From: Phoebastria nigripes
Taxonomy: Eukaryota > Chordata > Aves > Procellariiformes > Diomedeidae
Direction of reading: 5' to 3'
Assembly: GCA_035582835.1 (NCBI GenBank)
Contig: JAYKAV010002932.1
Coordinates: 3,376,702-3,440,701, forward strand
Length of the DNA: 64,000 nt
A program made the position numbers and the translations under genes. This document shows positions 11,521 to 24,319 of the stretch, piece after piece (within the stretch, counting starts at the first letter, position 1; every line of letters starts with the position of its first letter). The notes below the pieces were generated by a model. That model was given only the letters and a program-made list of their open reading frames with translations, was not told the origin of the DNA and ran no database searches.

Positions 11521-13266
11521 AATTTGGGCGGGGAGGGGGAGAAGCGGACAAGTAGTTTGGTCAATGACTTACTGTAGATTTGGTAGAGAGCATTGTATAC
11601 AGTATTTCTAAGCAGCAGCTGGGATTTGAGAGATAGACTACAGCCATTGTACCACCTCATCTGTGTCCCTGCACAGCAGTAGTTTTCTCTGCAAGATGGA
11701 TACTGTGAATTTAAAGAAGTTTCTTTTTTGAATACTTGTTAGCTGTCCTAGTCCTGTGCCAGAAATGCAGGCTTACCCACCTGGAAAACTGTAGGCAGGA
11801 ACCCGTGAATTGTCCTTCCAAAACAAACATCCACACGGAAGGAAAAGAAATCCTAAAACTCAGTACTGCTGATGTGCTTTTGTCTTCAGCTGAGGCCTTC
11901 ACAAAGTAGCTGTAGAGACGAAAGGAAGGACTCCTGGGGAACCGAAAGGACTTTGAACAAAGATTTTAAATCCTCAGAGCCGTACAGTGCTGCCAGACAT
12001 CATTCTATCAGGCAGTACTTAAAATGAACATTTTTCTGATACCTTTACCACTGGAAAAATAACGAAACTGAACTAAAAGCACCAAAACAAAACCCAGTAA
12101 CCCAGAACGCAGCAATTCTGATGCATATTTTGCAGTGTTTGAACGTTCCTGATGACAGAGCACAGCTTGGTTATAGTAGGGAGGCTAATTAAACTATACA
12201 CCAAAATTGTTGTGGGAATAATATGATGCCTGGTACAAGAAGGAAACAGGAGCAAACTCTAATCCTTCAGCAACTCAAGACACGAGTTATCTCACTGCGA
12301 CATATGCCCCCAGTTCTGCTCTTTAATTCAGCAGTGACAAAGGCTGCAGTCAGAGATCCGATGACATGTTTTTATATTTTCTTAATTTTTAAATTAGAAT
12401 ATATTTATATTGGAATCTTTTGCTGGTATGAAGTTTACAAAGTTCGATGTTTCATTTGCATAATAGTGCTGTGCAAAATGGGATGAGGGTTAATCAAAGG
12501 GTTTTATCACTCTTTTTAATTATCTTCATTATGTTGGAACAAGATGTAAATTTTAATTTCACCTTGTTAGCTGTTTTTCACCAAAAGTTTGGATTTGCAA
12601 ATCATCTGTCATTTTTAATAGGAGCAGATGCTAGTGATTTTGAAGAACCTAAATGCCTCAAGTATGGAGACACTATTAATTTGATTGATATACAATTTAA
12701 TATAACTTAGCAATTACTAATGCCATTTAGCATCAGTGTCGATATTCAGAAAGGTAGCCTATAAGCAAGAACAGCAATGCAAGAAAAGAGAAGGTTGTTT
12801 TTTCCCCCTAGATATGCTTCTGAATAGATACTCCTTTTAAGCTCACTACTGTAAACACTCTTTCCTCCGCCCCGTCAAATTTTTAGTCACAGCTGTCACC
12901 TGGAAGGTTATTTTCTAGAGGCATATAGTTATCTCACCTTCTAAGAGGCAAGCAGTAAGCTTACTCTTAGCCTGAAGACATTTACCAACAGTGTTTTATA
13001 TGTTACGTTTATCAATTCTTCCAATCGCGGTGAAGCCAACTGAAAAACATACCTGCTAATGGAAAAGAACTATTAAAGTACTGCTGTGCGTTCACCTTGC
13101 ACTAAGCCAGCTGCATATAGCTGTACCATAAATCACAGTTAAATGATTACATTCCACCAGAATAACTGCTGAAAGAGTAAACTTCCAACCAACAGGCAGA
13201 CTATGCTAACCGAATGAAAAGTCTGTTCATTTGCAGAGCAACATTATTCAGATGTATACCCTGGGT
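11521..13266. other. AT-rich non-coding DNA
   Basis: Very AT-rich at 12360-12720, including 'aaatcatctgtcattttta' and long A/T words, with the look of a conserved element but no decisive motif. Otherwise plain. Confidence 0.45.
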
Positions 13267-13718
13267 TCATGTTAAACAATGGGAAAAGGCCTTTTTGATC
13301 TGCTGAGCTTGGCTGACTTTCTTCTTCTGGGGTGGGTATGAGGTCACTATTTTCCGGCGCTCAGGCTTCCCACTGCTGGAGGCTGTGACTCCAGGAGCAA
13401 GGACGGGCTTGGGGGTGCCGGGCTTCGAAGCCGGGGGTAAACCTGAACGGGAATGGGTGGTGGCTGAGGTTAGTGCACTAGGCTGCCAAATGTGGTGGCT
13501 AAGGAGCTGCTGCACAGCCACTTTGTTGGGTAGCAGAGGGTTGGCAACTCTGGCATTAACTCTTTAAACCATCTCACTAAATCTGACAGAGCTTGTCCAT
13601 CAGGAAAGATAGTGCAGTGATCAGCTGCTCTCCACTGAGGTTTAGAAGACTTTAATTTCCATGTCTGGTCCAAGCCCTGACTTCTGTGAGACACTGGGAT
13701 TGCAAAGGTACGTGTCAA
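13267..13718 (-). pseudogene. Coding-like relic with a frame change, unrecognised
   Basis: The minus strand is open for 98 codons from 13563 down to a stop at 13267-13269, and a second frame is open from 13718 to 13470; the two overlap. The first frame has strikingly coding-like codons (CAG, AAG, GTC AGC, ATC). It has a proline-rich middle (LPPASKPGTPKPVLAPGV) and a lysine/arginine/glutamine-rich end (KPERRKIVTSYPPQKKK, then SQAQQIKKAF). Local G+C and CpG are higher than in the flanks. This suggests a retrocopy or an old mobile-element ORF with a frameshift between the halves, or a real terminal exon. No poly(A) tail or target duplication was found, and the parent is unknown. Confidence 0.35.
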
Positions 13719-14512
13719 AGTGGGAAAGGAATAGCTGATTGCTTTTCTTTCCCANGTTCCTCAGGAGGCAGACAGATGCCCTGCCCTTTCTCTCTGGCTG
13801 GGGAGCAACTAGAAAGGCTCAAGTCTCTCTTTAATTATAGCGGATCAAATCTTTGTGTGGCAAACAACCTGCCTAGTGCCTTGATCTGTAGCAGCTGCAA
13901 AAAAAAAGGAGGATATCAATGCGTTAGCCATTGCTTTACACCTATAATCTGTGAGTAAGGTCATGTAGCTTGGACTGCACTATGCAGGCAGGGATGAGAA
14001 GAAATTAGAGGGATGGTGGGGAATGTGTGCCCGTTCCAGTGCGCTTGCAGCAGACCCTTGGGGATGTGCAGTGGCAACAGGGAATGTGAAATGCAATTGG
14101 GCAGGGGGTGCTGCTGGGGTCTCGGTGAAATTTCAGCACTGTTGAGTAAAGCTGGAGGAGTGCAGAGGAGGGGAAGTCACCGCACTTGCATTTTCCACCT
14201 GAGAAGGACTCGCATGAACCTGAAGTTGGAAGTAAAGCAGAGGATAGTTCCTGACATCAGAAAATCTGCAACCATTAACAGATGAAATAGTTTGCTAAAT
14301 GCAACCGCTGTTTTTAATTCACTAAGGCATTTCTTCATAATCTGGAAAAAATATTTAATATTTGCAAACTGTAAATAAGTGCTTAACAGCTGTCTGCTTA
14401 ATACTTTGATGGAATTGATCTGAATGCACGCTGGGCTTGATCCAGGCACTGGCAGGTATTTTCTCTGTTTTGTTATTCTTCAGCCAAATTCAGGAGGCTA
14501 GTTGCCTGCTCC

Positions 14513-14688
14513 TCAGAAGCTCTTTTTTTTGTGTGTAGAAAAAGACGCTGATTGCTCCCCTGGGATGTAGCCTTGCTGATACATCAGGATTTGCAGAAGC
14601 ACAGGATCTGAGGCAGGCTGCTGGAGGAAGTCAATGGTCTCCATTTCCTTCCTCCCAAAAATACCTAAGAAAGCAGAATCTGTATATC
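14513..14688 (-). CDS. Candidate last coding exon, 57 residues, unrecognised
   Basis: The minus strand has one of the better acceptors in the window, 'ttcctctcccctgtgctcag'. It is followed by 57 open codons, entering with two leftover bases, and a TGA. The peptide includes EMETIDFLQQPASDPVLLQ and ends STHKKKSF. The codon mix is balanced rather than AT-driven. No upstream exon or known family could be tied to it. Confidence 0.2.
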
Positions 14689-15922
14689 CTGAGCACAGGG
14701 GAGAGGAATAAGTCAAAGGATTTCAATGTGAAATGAGAAAGTTTAGTGAAGGTACGTGAAGCTTTTGGGTTCAAGGCAACCAAATGCTACCAGCAAGCCT
14801 TAAGGAAAAAATGAAATCTGTGGGTCCCAGGACACTGAATACCCAAAGCAAGTCCTGCTGCACCTCAGACTTTCTTTTGCTATTGCTTAGCAACCCCATC
14901 TTTAGCTTTCCTTTGGAAGCAATACAATTGAAATTTGCTGTGACATTTGTTTGGTGTGCTGTTGTCCCTGTCACACCCAAGGAATGACTGATGCGCTGAC
15001 CTAGAAATGTCAAAAAAAGGGGAAATAATGGAGTTGTTTAAAAGATGTTGAAGCCCAAACCCAAATGTAGGATGGATAGATGAAATTTTGGGTTTTAAGC
15101 ATGGACAGGTACTTTTTTGCATTATGCTTCAATAAAGCATTTAAAGATAGTCATGAATAATAAGTAAGTAATTTTATGCTGAATGACTGCAAAGCATAGA
15201 AATGTTCCCTCTCTCTCTCTTTTAAGTGTAAAAATTTCCTCCATTAAAGGCCATATATTCCTTCCATTCCTGAGATGCAGCTTCCATTGATGCTAGTTTA
15301 TGGTCCTGAAACTTTGGCTGAAGATTAAGAAGGAAGGCATAAGAGANACCTTTATGGGTTTTTGTCTTCTAACAATTTGAATCAAATACTTTCCCAAGAA
15401 AATGTGTTTTAAATGTATTTTAAATTCCTTCTTTCACAGTAATGTCTCTTTTTCTAAGAAACTTGCATTTTGAAAATGTTGCGACATATTACATTAATTG
15501 AATATACAGCCTCAGAAACTGGGAGCACCTTTTCAATTGCACTGAATGCATCTGAGCAGACTGGAGGCTCACTGCATAACTTCCAACAAAAAGAGGAAAG
15601 GAAAAACATCTTCTCATTAAAAGCAAGATCAGTAACACAAGAAAGCAGCAGCATCACTGTCTTCTATCCATTAAATGAATTCTTGTCATTACAATTCCAA
15701 GAGTTTCTGAAAGCAAAATCTCAATCTGACAGGCTATTCCAGTTTACAGTGAAGTTCTTGGTTTCCCCTAATTATACACCTTCTTGATAGTTATTATTTT
15801 GGAGCGTAACTACGGCATTAAGATAGTCACGTGAAAACACAAACCTTCATTAAATGATTATATATCCATGTTCCTCTTTCTAAAATTTCTCATTGGTTTT
15901 TCATTCTGTGACACAACAGCAG

Positions 15923-15924
<2 letters not shown>

Positions 15925-15953
<29 letters not shown>
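15925..15953. repeat. Homopolymer T29
   Basis: 29 consecutive Ts in ordinary AT-rich sequence, with no associated element recognised. Confidence 0.95.
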
Positions 15954-17454
15954 GACCACAGATTACAGTTTATGTCCCCATCTGACATTACTCTTTCCAT
16001 GAAGGATATGCAGGAGCAGAATATATAGCTCAGCTACATCTCTAAGACTCTTCTGTCTCCTTGGGGTGGACACAGAGAACTCCATCANAAAGACACTTTT
16101 TAGGACTAAGTTAGGTTGCAGATGCTTCTCTCATGATGTTTCACATAAGAAGCTAAAGTTGGACTAACAGGTCACTGCCGTCTAGTAGGGTGGTCCCACT
16201 CCTGTCCTCCTGACTTGCGCTTCCTCTGCTTCCCTTGTGCTGGCTCTGACCCACGTGCTGCCCCTCTCTGACCTCCGGGCTATCCCAGCCCCAAACGCAT
16301 CCAGCCCCAGTAACGATGCAAAAAGCAAGGGGGGGGCTTTTACTGGGTTGGCAAGAGGAATCTGGTCACTGACAGGTCAGAGAAACATCAGCGCTGGTGA
16401 ACTGAAGAGGACTCTGCAGAGCCTGGAGGGGGTGATGGGAAGAGGAGCAGGGCCAGCAGGAAGCCGGCTGCAACTGTGGCACTTGTCTCTCTGTAACGCT
16501 GGCAAGCAAAATTCTGAATTGGGTACTTCTTCAAAGAACGTGAAAGACAAATGGTATCTCAGCAAGACAGTTATATTTTAAACAGTGTTATCTAAATGAA
16601 AAATAACCTCCAGTCTGCAATAGCTTGGTAAGAAGAGCTTCCATTTTCGGTATGAGTCTCTGGCAACGAGCGAGCTATTTAGAACCTTATTGACAGCATT
16701 TGCATAGACACGGCTTGTGAGATTGCAGTTTGTCACTTGCTGTGTACATGTTGGTTTTTTTTTTTTCTTTTAAATCTGTGACAAAGTAAAATTATGAAGT
16801 GTTAAGTTTCCAAAGATTTTATTAATGATGGGTTGTGCAAATTCATCTTTGTACAGAAGGCTCTCCTTAAATAATGGGAGGGCAGAAAACTAAAAAGAAT
16901 TTTCGTAGGTCCCTTCCTCCAGTTCTGTCACTTATTTAAGTCTAAACGGCCCAAACCCCCCTAATACACCAGTAAGATTCTGCTGCGTGAAATATAATTA
17001 TTATATATAATGAAGCCCCCATTTTCCCACTTAAACACAGAAGTACTTGATTCCTTTACACCAATATTCCTCAGCTGCTAGAAAAGTAACAAAAACTTAT
17101 CTTTTTTTATTGTTTTATGCACTGCCTAAACACTATTTCTTTTTACCTCATTTTTGTGGTGAAGCAGCATCACCAACAGCAGTTTTTAGCAGATGNACCA
17201 GAGATCTTTCATCAGAGAGGCTTAAGAAATGAGTGAAGAACAGGAAAATAACTATGAGAAAATAAATCTGAGTTTGTTTCATCAGAATAAGTTTTGTTGG
17301 AAAAAGGCCACATTCTTCTTCTGCACTATTAGAATCTGACATCTGAAAACATGGGATGATGAACTCCAATCAAAAAGCTGCTGTTTGCACTAGTGTGGAC
17401 ATTAGGCACAGGACCACTGGGACATACTTCATATTGATGGTTCTCATTTGAGTA

Positions 17455-17525
17455 CTCTGCTCATAAAATGCTTTATGATCACAAAAGGAAAGGTATTATA
17501 CAAGTACAAATTATTATTAGTTCCT
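17455..17525 (+). repeat. Old SINE/LINE-tail relic (MIR-like)
   Basis: 'aaaatgctttatgatcac', then 'ggtattatacaagtac' and 'aaattattattag' resemble the shared 3' tail of ancient amniote MIR-type elements (a 'gctttgagatc' block, 'ctatataaatg', then ATT repeats). The match is from memory and only about 60 bases long. Confidence 0.45.
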
Positions 17526-19580
17526 TTTTCTGGGATCTATGGCTGTGTTAGTTCTAATTTTATAATCCTCATGAAAACAAGCTTCCCCTGTTAGTCAGTG
17601 AAATACTTGCTGACTTAAGGCAGGTATGGCAGGGCTTGTGCATTTGAAGCGCCCGTCCTTTGCACAGATTGCTTCACTTGACATGAAGTTCTGTGCAGGA
17701 GGGTGGATGACTTTTTCAACATCTATTAAAATTATTTGAAATGAAATATAATCTCTGGTGTTTAACAATATAAAATCATAGCCTAATTATTGATAATTCC
17801 TTTTTATATTTACGATACTATATTAGTAATGAAGAACTCATTTAGTATTAATATGGATCTTCTAAGTAGTATTTCCTCTGTAATTTATTGTTCATTAATG
17901 TATCGTTATTAGAAAGTATTTCCCTCTAATGTTTTAGTGTTGCTATAAAGCTGAGGATATGGATAAAATTGAGATAAGAATTTACCTTTGCAAGTAGCTA
18001 AAGACAGAGTGAAGGTTATTTTCACATTTCAGGTCTTATTTTGCAATTTGAAAGGGGATAAATGAAGAGCAAAATCTAATACTTCTCATATGTGCCGACA
18101 GTCCTGGTAGAGACACAAAATGAGCAAACCTCATATTGACCCTGGAATGAATCAGCACTCTAGAACTACATACAAAATAGTACAGCAGTTAAATTTGCAT
18201 TACAGTTGCTATACAATAGCTCCTAATGTCAAAAAAAGTTATTGAATTTAAAATTGTGTTTATTTCCTTAGAAGTTTAACGCAATATAATCCCATATTTT
18301 GAGCAAGTGATTTGGCTAATTTATCTCATGTTGATGTTCTCTTCCCTTCAATGGCATCCACTTTATCATCTTTGTGAGGGACTGAAAGGAAGTCTTCATT
18401 TATTTTTCAGTTCTGTTGTGGCTATATGCATGTTTCGGTAGACTATAATAGTCCTGTGTTTTGGAAGATTAACTGAAATACAGAAATGAGTATTAGTTTT
18501 TCCTGTATTCAACTTGTTGTTCTGATACTGTTGCAGCTTTTCAAGCCAAATTTCCTATTGTTAAGTCCTAGGTGAGTGGCTGTGTAAGAGGAAGTTAAAT
18601 CCTTCCACCTGTAATGGTATTATTTAAAACAGGTTTTAAACCTTTCCAACTATTTGTAGTGCTCTTTTCACCACGTGAGGAAATCACTATGATTTTCTAT
18701 CATGAAAACAATGCCACTGTCCAGAGCATTTGAGTCTTTGAGGGTCAGTAAGAGCTGTGAACACACAGTTGCTGGAGAGATCAGTGTGTTTTATAGGAGC
18801 TGTGAAAGTGCCGAGGATGGTTTGGGTATAAAGCAGCAACATTTACGGCAGCTGTGGGAGCCAACAGCAACCACATGTGCTCCCCACTGCAAACAAGGGT
18901 GCTGTGAAACCTGAAGCGCAAGTGTATGATAATATTGCGTGATACAAATACACCATTAATATCCCTATGAATCATTCATGCATATTTTTTTAAATAGTAC
19001 CAGGAGTACTCTGAGTTTGTAAAGTTCAAGGGGACGCAGTTTATCTTGCCCAGGGCAGAACCTGGTATAATGGCTGTTCTTGATACTAAGATGGATGTGT
19101 GTATAGTTTAACATTAAGAATCTTTTCCTTAAAACACTTGCTATATTATTTATTATTTTCTGGGTATTTCTGTGACAGTAATAGGTGTCATCTTCTTAAG
19201 CTGCTGTCTCTACAAATGTGATGGCATTAGCTAAATATATTAGGCTGGCGCCATCTCTGTAGCACGCTTAAGGCCTGTTAGTCAGCTAGGGCTTCACTGT
19301 GTACCTTCCACAAACATGTCTTGAAGCAGTGGATATTTAGCATCACGCTGTACGGGAAGAACCCTCAAGCTGCTTTTTGACCCCAGTGGCTCTCTGGAAG
19401 TTATCCATGCTCTTGAGCCTTCAGGTTATCTGGATGCGATAGCTAAGATGCAGTCTTAATAATATGACTTGTGAGAGATTTGTCAAGATCTAACCATGTA
19501 TTTGTAGGTATGCTACAGTTAGTATACAGGAACACACAAAGATCTTGCAATATATTCCCAGCAGAGAAGAGTTACACATC
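17526..19580. other. AT-rich non-coding DNA
   Basis: No repeat family, exon or strong motif recognised. Confidence 0.5.
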
Positions 19581-19940
19581 TCGCTATAAACGACTTATCA
19601 AATGACTACGTATCATTTATATGTGTGGAGTTTAGCATGAATGGTTTGTTAGACACACTTTGTCAACAACCTCTACAAACGCATTTACTTTAAGTGTTGA
19701 ACATTTCGTTATAAATGGCTTACAGAACATATCTATAACCTTGGTAACTCCATTCACTTTGTTAGTAATGGCTCCTTGAACACTTAAAGCATAACAATAG
19801 CCAAAATGTATATAAATATTTCATCACAAATCTATTGTTACTTATTTATAACATGTTCACCAAAAGCATTACAGAATATTTATTAAACATTTATAGATTA
19901 TTTTTGCTACAACTAGTATGTGATATAAATGAATTATTCA
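19581..19940. repeat. Unclassified AT-rich interspersed-repeat-like segment
   Basis: The segment is built from echoes of a 'ttataaatggctta' theme. A 17-base motif TCGyTATAAAyGrCTTA occurs at 19581-19597 and 19706-19722 (14 of 17 identical, all three differences transitions). Looser inverted and direct echoes ('tttataacatg', 'ttattaaacatttatagatt') follow to 19900. This internal texture resembles ancient vertebrate repeat families, but I cannot name one. Confidence 0.4.
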
Positions 19941-21474
19941 TCTCACAGTAAATCATTGTTGGGCATCCCTTAAAAATAAAGTGGTACCAAGAGGATTTGG
20001 GGTCTGTAGAATTTGAAGAGATTCATTTTAATCCTGTGCAATTCAGATTCTGCTTTGTGTTTATTTTTGTTGAATTAAATGAAAGAGGAAATAAGTAAGC
20101 AGAACGCCAACTCTCAGTAACCAAAGACAGAATGAGGAAATGGTTGCCTTGAAACCCCCGGCCATTTAGCATGCTCTGTCTTTAATATCTGCCAGCCATT
20201 GCACACCAAACTCATGAAACCATAAACAACGCTTCTCACAGCTGTTCTGGTGGGTTAGATGGCATGTTTTCTGGAACTAATAATTTGGAATGAAGGCTGT
20301 TCTCTGTTGCCATAGTTTTTATTTGATCTGAATTACTTTTCCGCTAGTTTCCAGTACCCCAACCTCATTCACTTGCTCACTGGAATAGTGGACAAAGCAC
20401 ACAGACTCGTCGTGTGCATGTGAGCATGTGTGGGTGCGTGTATTCAGGCAGATCAAATGAATTTGGATATGTAGTGGGGCTTTTTTTAATGCTTTATCTG
20501 ATGCCTACAGTCTACAGACAGGAATCAGGACACTTTTTAAAGTCAACATATAGTAAAGAAATTGCTCCTATCTTACAGAGAGGACAATCTAGGATTCTGA
20601 TCCAGAAGACATTTATACAATGGTTCGATAATACATATGAATAGTTCCTTTTCCCTGTGTAAAGTTACTTGAATGTTTAAGTAAGTGCAAGAACCCATCT
20701 CAGGCTGGTGACAAGATGCTATCAACATTTATCTAGCTATTCTCTGACATAGTTTCCTTTAGTACTTTGCTATTCAATAACTGTAAATAGATGGAGTAAT
20801 TTAAACTCTTACCTAGCATTCAGGAGAGCTGGATTCCCCCAGAACAAGCACATCATTTTATTGAAATGACTATGGATATATGAAAGGCACAGAGTTTTAA
20901 ACCTGTTAAATTACTCCTTTTTTTTTGTATGCGTCTATCTATCTATTCTCAGGTAACATTTCCTCATTAAGTGTGGCTTTGTATTACCAGCTATTTCTCC
21001 TCTTTTGTTCTAAATGATAACCTATTTAATTAATTTTGCTCTAATATAAAGGGAGGATATAGCTGAGTGTTTCCACAATTGGGGGCGTGTAAGTAAAGAA
21101 TCAGGATAATCTCTCAAACTCATTTTCTCCTGGCCTTGTGATATCTGCAGAACGTTTGATTTGTTGCTAACACACTTGGGTAAAATACTGCTTATTTCTT
21201 TAGGGGAAGATGTTAAGAGTATCTATGAAGTGGTAGAAGTATCTATTTTTATTTGGTACTTATAGTCTCCATTTCACTCTCATGTAAATACCTTGCAGAC
21301 TTGTCTTGTTGTCTCACTGTCATACCCACACAGCATTGAAACCTAACAGAAAGAAATGGGGAAGATGGAGAGAAGAGCACAGGGTGTGTAGACCAAAGGA
21401 AATGCATAGTAGTGCATTTGACCAACGTATGAGTGCATTAGGCATTTATTTTCTCAATAATGTTTATTTTGCAG

Positions 21475-21787
21475 GTATGGAGTTATTTTGTATTCTTGTC
21501 TTGATGACATGTGGCACAAAGACCACATAAGTGGAAAGAAAATGACTACTTTCACTGAGGAGGGAAATTCAGTAAACACAAGGTTGCACAATTTGTGTCT
21601 TCTCTGTATAGGTGCAGAAACTCTACGGATATGTTGGTCGATGCAGGGCAAAAAGTGCAGTGCCCCTTTTGTGGCTGAGAGCATTGCTGCTTTCTGTCAG
21701 TATAAGGACAGGCCCGGTGTAATTTCTGGAGGAAAAGCCATTTCTCCGTATCCTTCTTCACTTACAACTGGATTCAGGGGATCTTGA
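21475..21787 (+). CDS. Candidate last exon, 103 open codons, unrecognised
   Basis: An acceptor 'atgtttattttgcag' is followed by one base and then 103 open codons ending at TGA (21785-21787), the longest open run behind a plausible acceptor in this window. The translation is cysteine-containing (for example NLCLLCIGAETLRICWSMQG), with no domain or membrane segment I can name. The length alone is only mildly unlikely by chance. Confidence 0.15.
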
Positions 21788-23689
21788 GGAGGGGGAGGAG
21801 ATACGAGTGGACTTTACAGCTCTTTTCTCACTGTACTTTAGTCTATTATTTTGAAGCTATTTTGGTTTGGAGGTGATAGTTGTTTAGCAATTCTTCTCAC
21901 ATACTGTTCTCTTAAGCATGTAAGAGGCAGCACTTTGTAAGAAATCTTTAATTTGGCTTTCAGTATTTCAAGTGTTTGTTTACATGTTTGTATTTTGGAT
22001 GTGAGAATTCAATATGAATCTAATAGCACAGCCTGGCACAATTTGTTGCAAAAACCTGTTGGTGCAATGGCCACTTTTAACAGGTGTTTCTTCAAAAATC
22101 AGTGAATGCTGTTAGATATTTTTGGCATTTTCAAATGCTCATTAGTGTCATCCTCAGGGGTCTAAGATGGTCATTATTAAAGAATGAGTTCCCAAGAGAA
22201 AAGGCTCTGCCAACAGAAGCCAACAAGTGACAGAAGTTCAGTAGTTGCTAGGCGAGTCACTTATTGAGGTGGTTCATGGATAAATTAGCTTTCAAAGTCT
22301 TAAGCTGAACATGTAAAGAACACAGATGTCATGTGGCATATTCTCCAGAGGTTAAATTTAGGTTCCACAGCTCACACTGCCAATTTTAAAAGGAGGGAAA
22401 TGTCAGCTAGTGCAGAGCTGAGGTTGAGGGTTTGTTGCTTGTGCAAATTCCACTGACGTTGACATTAACTGACTCTGGAAGATAAACTATGGATCTGCTT
22501 CAGCTGTCCATGATTTCATCTGTATTGCTTGTTAGTTCTCCAGTTTGTTCCAGCACAATACCAATTTGCTCCAGTTGACTTGACAAGCTTATGTTTTGTG
22601 CCTCTTATTTGTCTGGAGGTAATTTATAATCCCAGCTATATCCCCTGTGTGATTGCACAGACAGACAGGTATTATTTGTGCTGTTTGCCAACACTGGGAA
22701 GTTACATAATATTGAAGCAGTAAGTACGTAAACATGGATTTTAGCAACGTGAAATTTAGGAGCGGGTGTCTGTAATACCAACAAAAATGTTAAGAATAGT
22801 CACAGATATTTTATTTTTTGAGAGAAAACTTTTCAAAATCAACACAAAGATGAAATTGAAAAACCCCACTTTTTTTTCACTTAAAAACTTGCTCTCTTTA
22901 CCTAAACAGAATGTATCTCTGCGTTTTGTTTAGATAGAAGATTCTTTGGAAAATAGGAACTTCTTTGTAGACTACACAAAGACATTTTCCTATAAAGGCG
23001 ACAAGTAGAGCTCTTAATGCTGTTTTGAACTCACCCACTGCTTGACCCCCTCCTTTTCTGTTTTGGGCTTTGTCCAGCTCCCAGCTTAGTCAGTAGGAGA
23101 TGTCACATTTACTTAATTAGGAATTGGACCATGCCTTGCCACCCCCACCAATTGCTGTTTTAATTGAAAGCATCCCTAGAGTTGCTTCCCATCAGTGGTG
23201 TTCATTTGTGTGGTGTTCTCAGGAACAAATCATTCTAGTTGTTTAATTTAAGCAATATTAAAATAAAAAGCCCTCTAGGAGTGTTTTGGGGCAGCTTGTG
23301 ATGAGCCCTGTGCAAGCGTTCAGCAGTGACACGGGCTGAAAGGCTTGCTGTCCTCTTTGTGGCACTGTCACCAAGCCAGGCCCTGTGGGTCACTGCTGCC
23401 TGCTCTGCCAGAGGCACCGTCCCAGAAATGGGATGGGAGGGATGTCCCAGGGCCTCCGATGTTGGCATCAGCTAGCTCAGTTGCATTTCTATGGAGATGT
23501 GTGTGTATATTTTCTGTATTCTTCCATGCTGTCTGGATACAGCTGCCTCTTCCCCTCAGTCTGAACCACACCAAAAGCAATTTTAATGTGGCTTTTCATT
23601 CTCTTAGGTAATCACAGACCCATGGCTGCCTGCAACCCAGCAAGCAGCGAGGGAGTGAAACCTATTCCTGTATCCACAGAGGTCACCTT

Positions 23690-23850
23690 TTTGATAAAAG
23701 CACAAAACAGCTAATTAAATTAATGTAATAATTGTACCTAGCCAATTATCTATTTCCTACCTGTACTGTGGTCTTAATGAGCTCAGCTAATGAACTGTAA
23801 TGTAATTAATACCTGGGGAGGGAGGGGGAGGAATAAAAGAAACAGTAGTT
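23690..23850. promoter_or_regulatory. Homeodomain-site cluster, enhancer-like
   Basis: 'cagctaattaaattaatg', 'agccaattatc' (a CCAAT-type core), 'cagctaatgaac' and 'gtaattaatacc' lie within 130 bases. It is 160 bases outside the LTR. Conservation is a guess from texture only. Confidence 0.25.
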
Positions 23851-24002
23851 TTCATACATGCCAGCCCCTAATATATTTTATAATGGCAGGGGAAAAACAA
23901 AAGTTAAAGATTGTTGGAAGGAAAACATTTAGTGAGGAAGGGAGGTTTCAGGCTTGAGTCCTGCAGAGGCCCTGCCTGGAATTCTGCCCCTGAAAAACAT
24001 CC

Positions 24003-24007
24003 CTGTC
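24003..24007. repeat. Target-site duplication, left copy (CTGTC)
   Basis: CTGTC directly precedes the LTR and is repeated exactly at 24602-24606. It marks the integration event and fixes the LTR edges. Confidence 0.88.
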
Positions 24008-24133
24008 TGTCGTGCTTTAAGCCCAGCTGGTAGCTAAGCCCCACACAGCCGCTTGCTCACTCCCTGCCGGTGGGATGAGGGAGAGAATCGGAAGGGTAAA
24101 AGTGAGAAAACTCGTGGGTTGAGATAAAGACAG

Positions 24134-24139
24134 TTTAAT
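24134..24139 (-). terminator. LTR polyadenylation signal (ATTAAA)
   Basis: ATTAAA on the minus strand ('cctattaaactgtc') lies about 155 bases downstream of the expected start site, where an LTR's R region should carry its polyadenylation signal. The variant hexamer is common. Confidence 0.55.
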
Positions 24140-24319
24140 AGGGAAAGCAAAAGCCATGCACGCAAGCAAAGCAAAGCAAGGAATTCATTCACTCCTTCCC
24201 ATCGGCAGGCAGGTGTTCAGCCACCTCCAGGAAAGCAGGGCTCCATCACGTGTAACGGTGACTTGGGAAGACAAACGCCATCGCTCCGAACGTCCCCCCT
24301 TCCTTCTTCTTCCCCCAGC

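Larger units (their letters stand above)
13719..17454. other. Non-coding DNA with a GC-richer patch
   Basis: Mostly AT-rich. A patch at 16183-16545 is GC-richer, has a G8 run (16331-16338) and a 114-codon plus frame (16237-16581) with no recognisable domain. T29 lies at 15925-15953. Confidence 0.45.
19941..24002. other. AT-rich non-coding DNA
   Basis: Holds the weak exon candidate at 21475-21787 and the homeodomain-site cluster near 23.7 kb. A GC-richer patch at 23280-23480 is open on both strands but shows no domain. Confidence 0.5.

Noticed and set aside
16237..16581. 114-codon plus-strand frame in a GC-richer patch
   Set aside because: No domain, no splice structure, and the composition explains the length.
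20555..20640. Possible MIR-like words ('tatcttacagagaggacaa')
   Set aside because: Only one weak block matches, too little to call a repeat.
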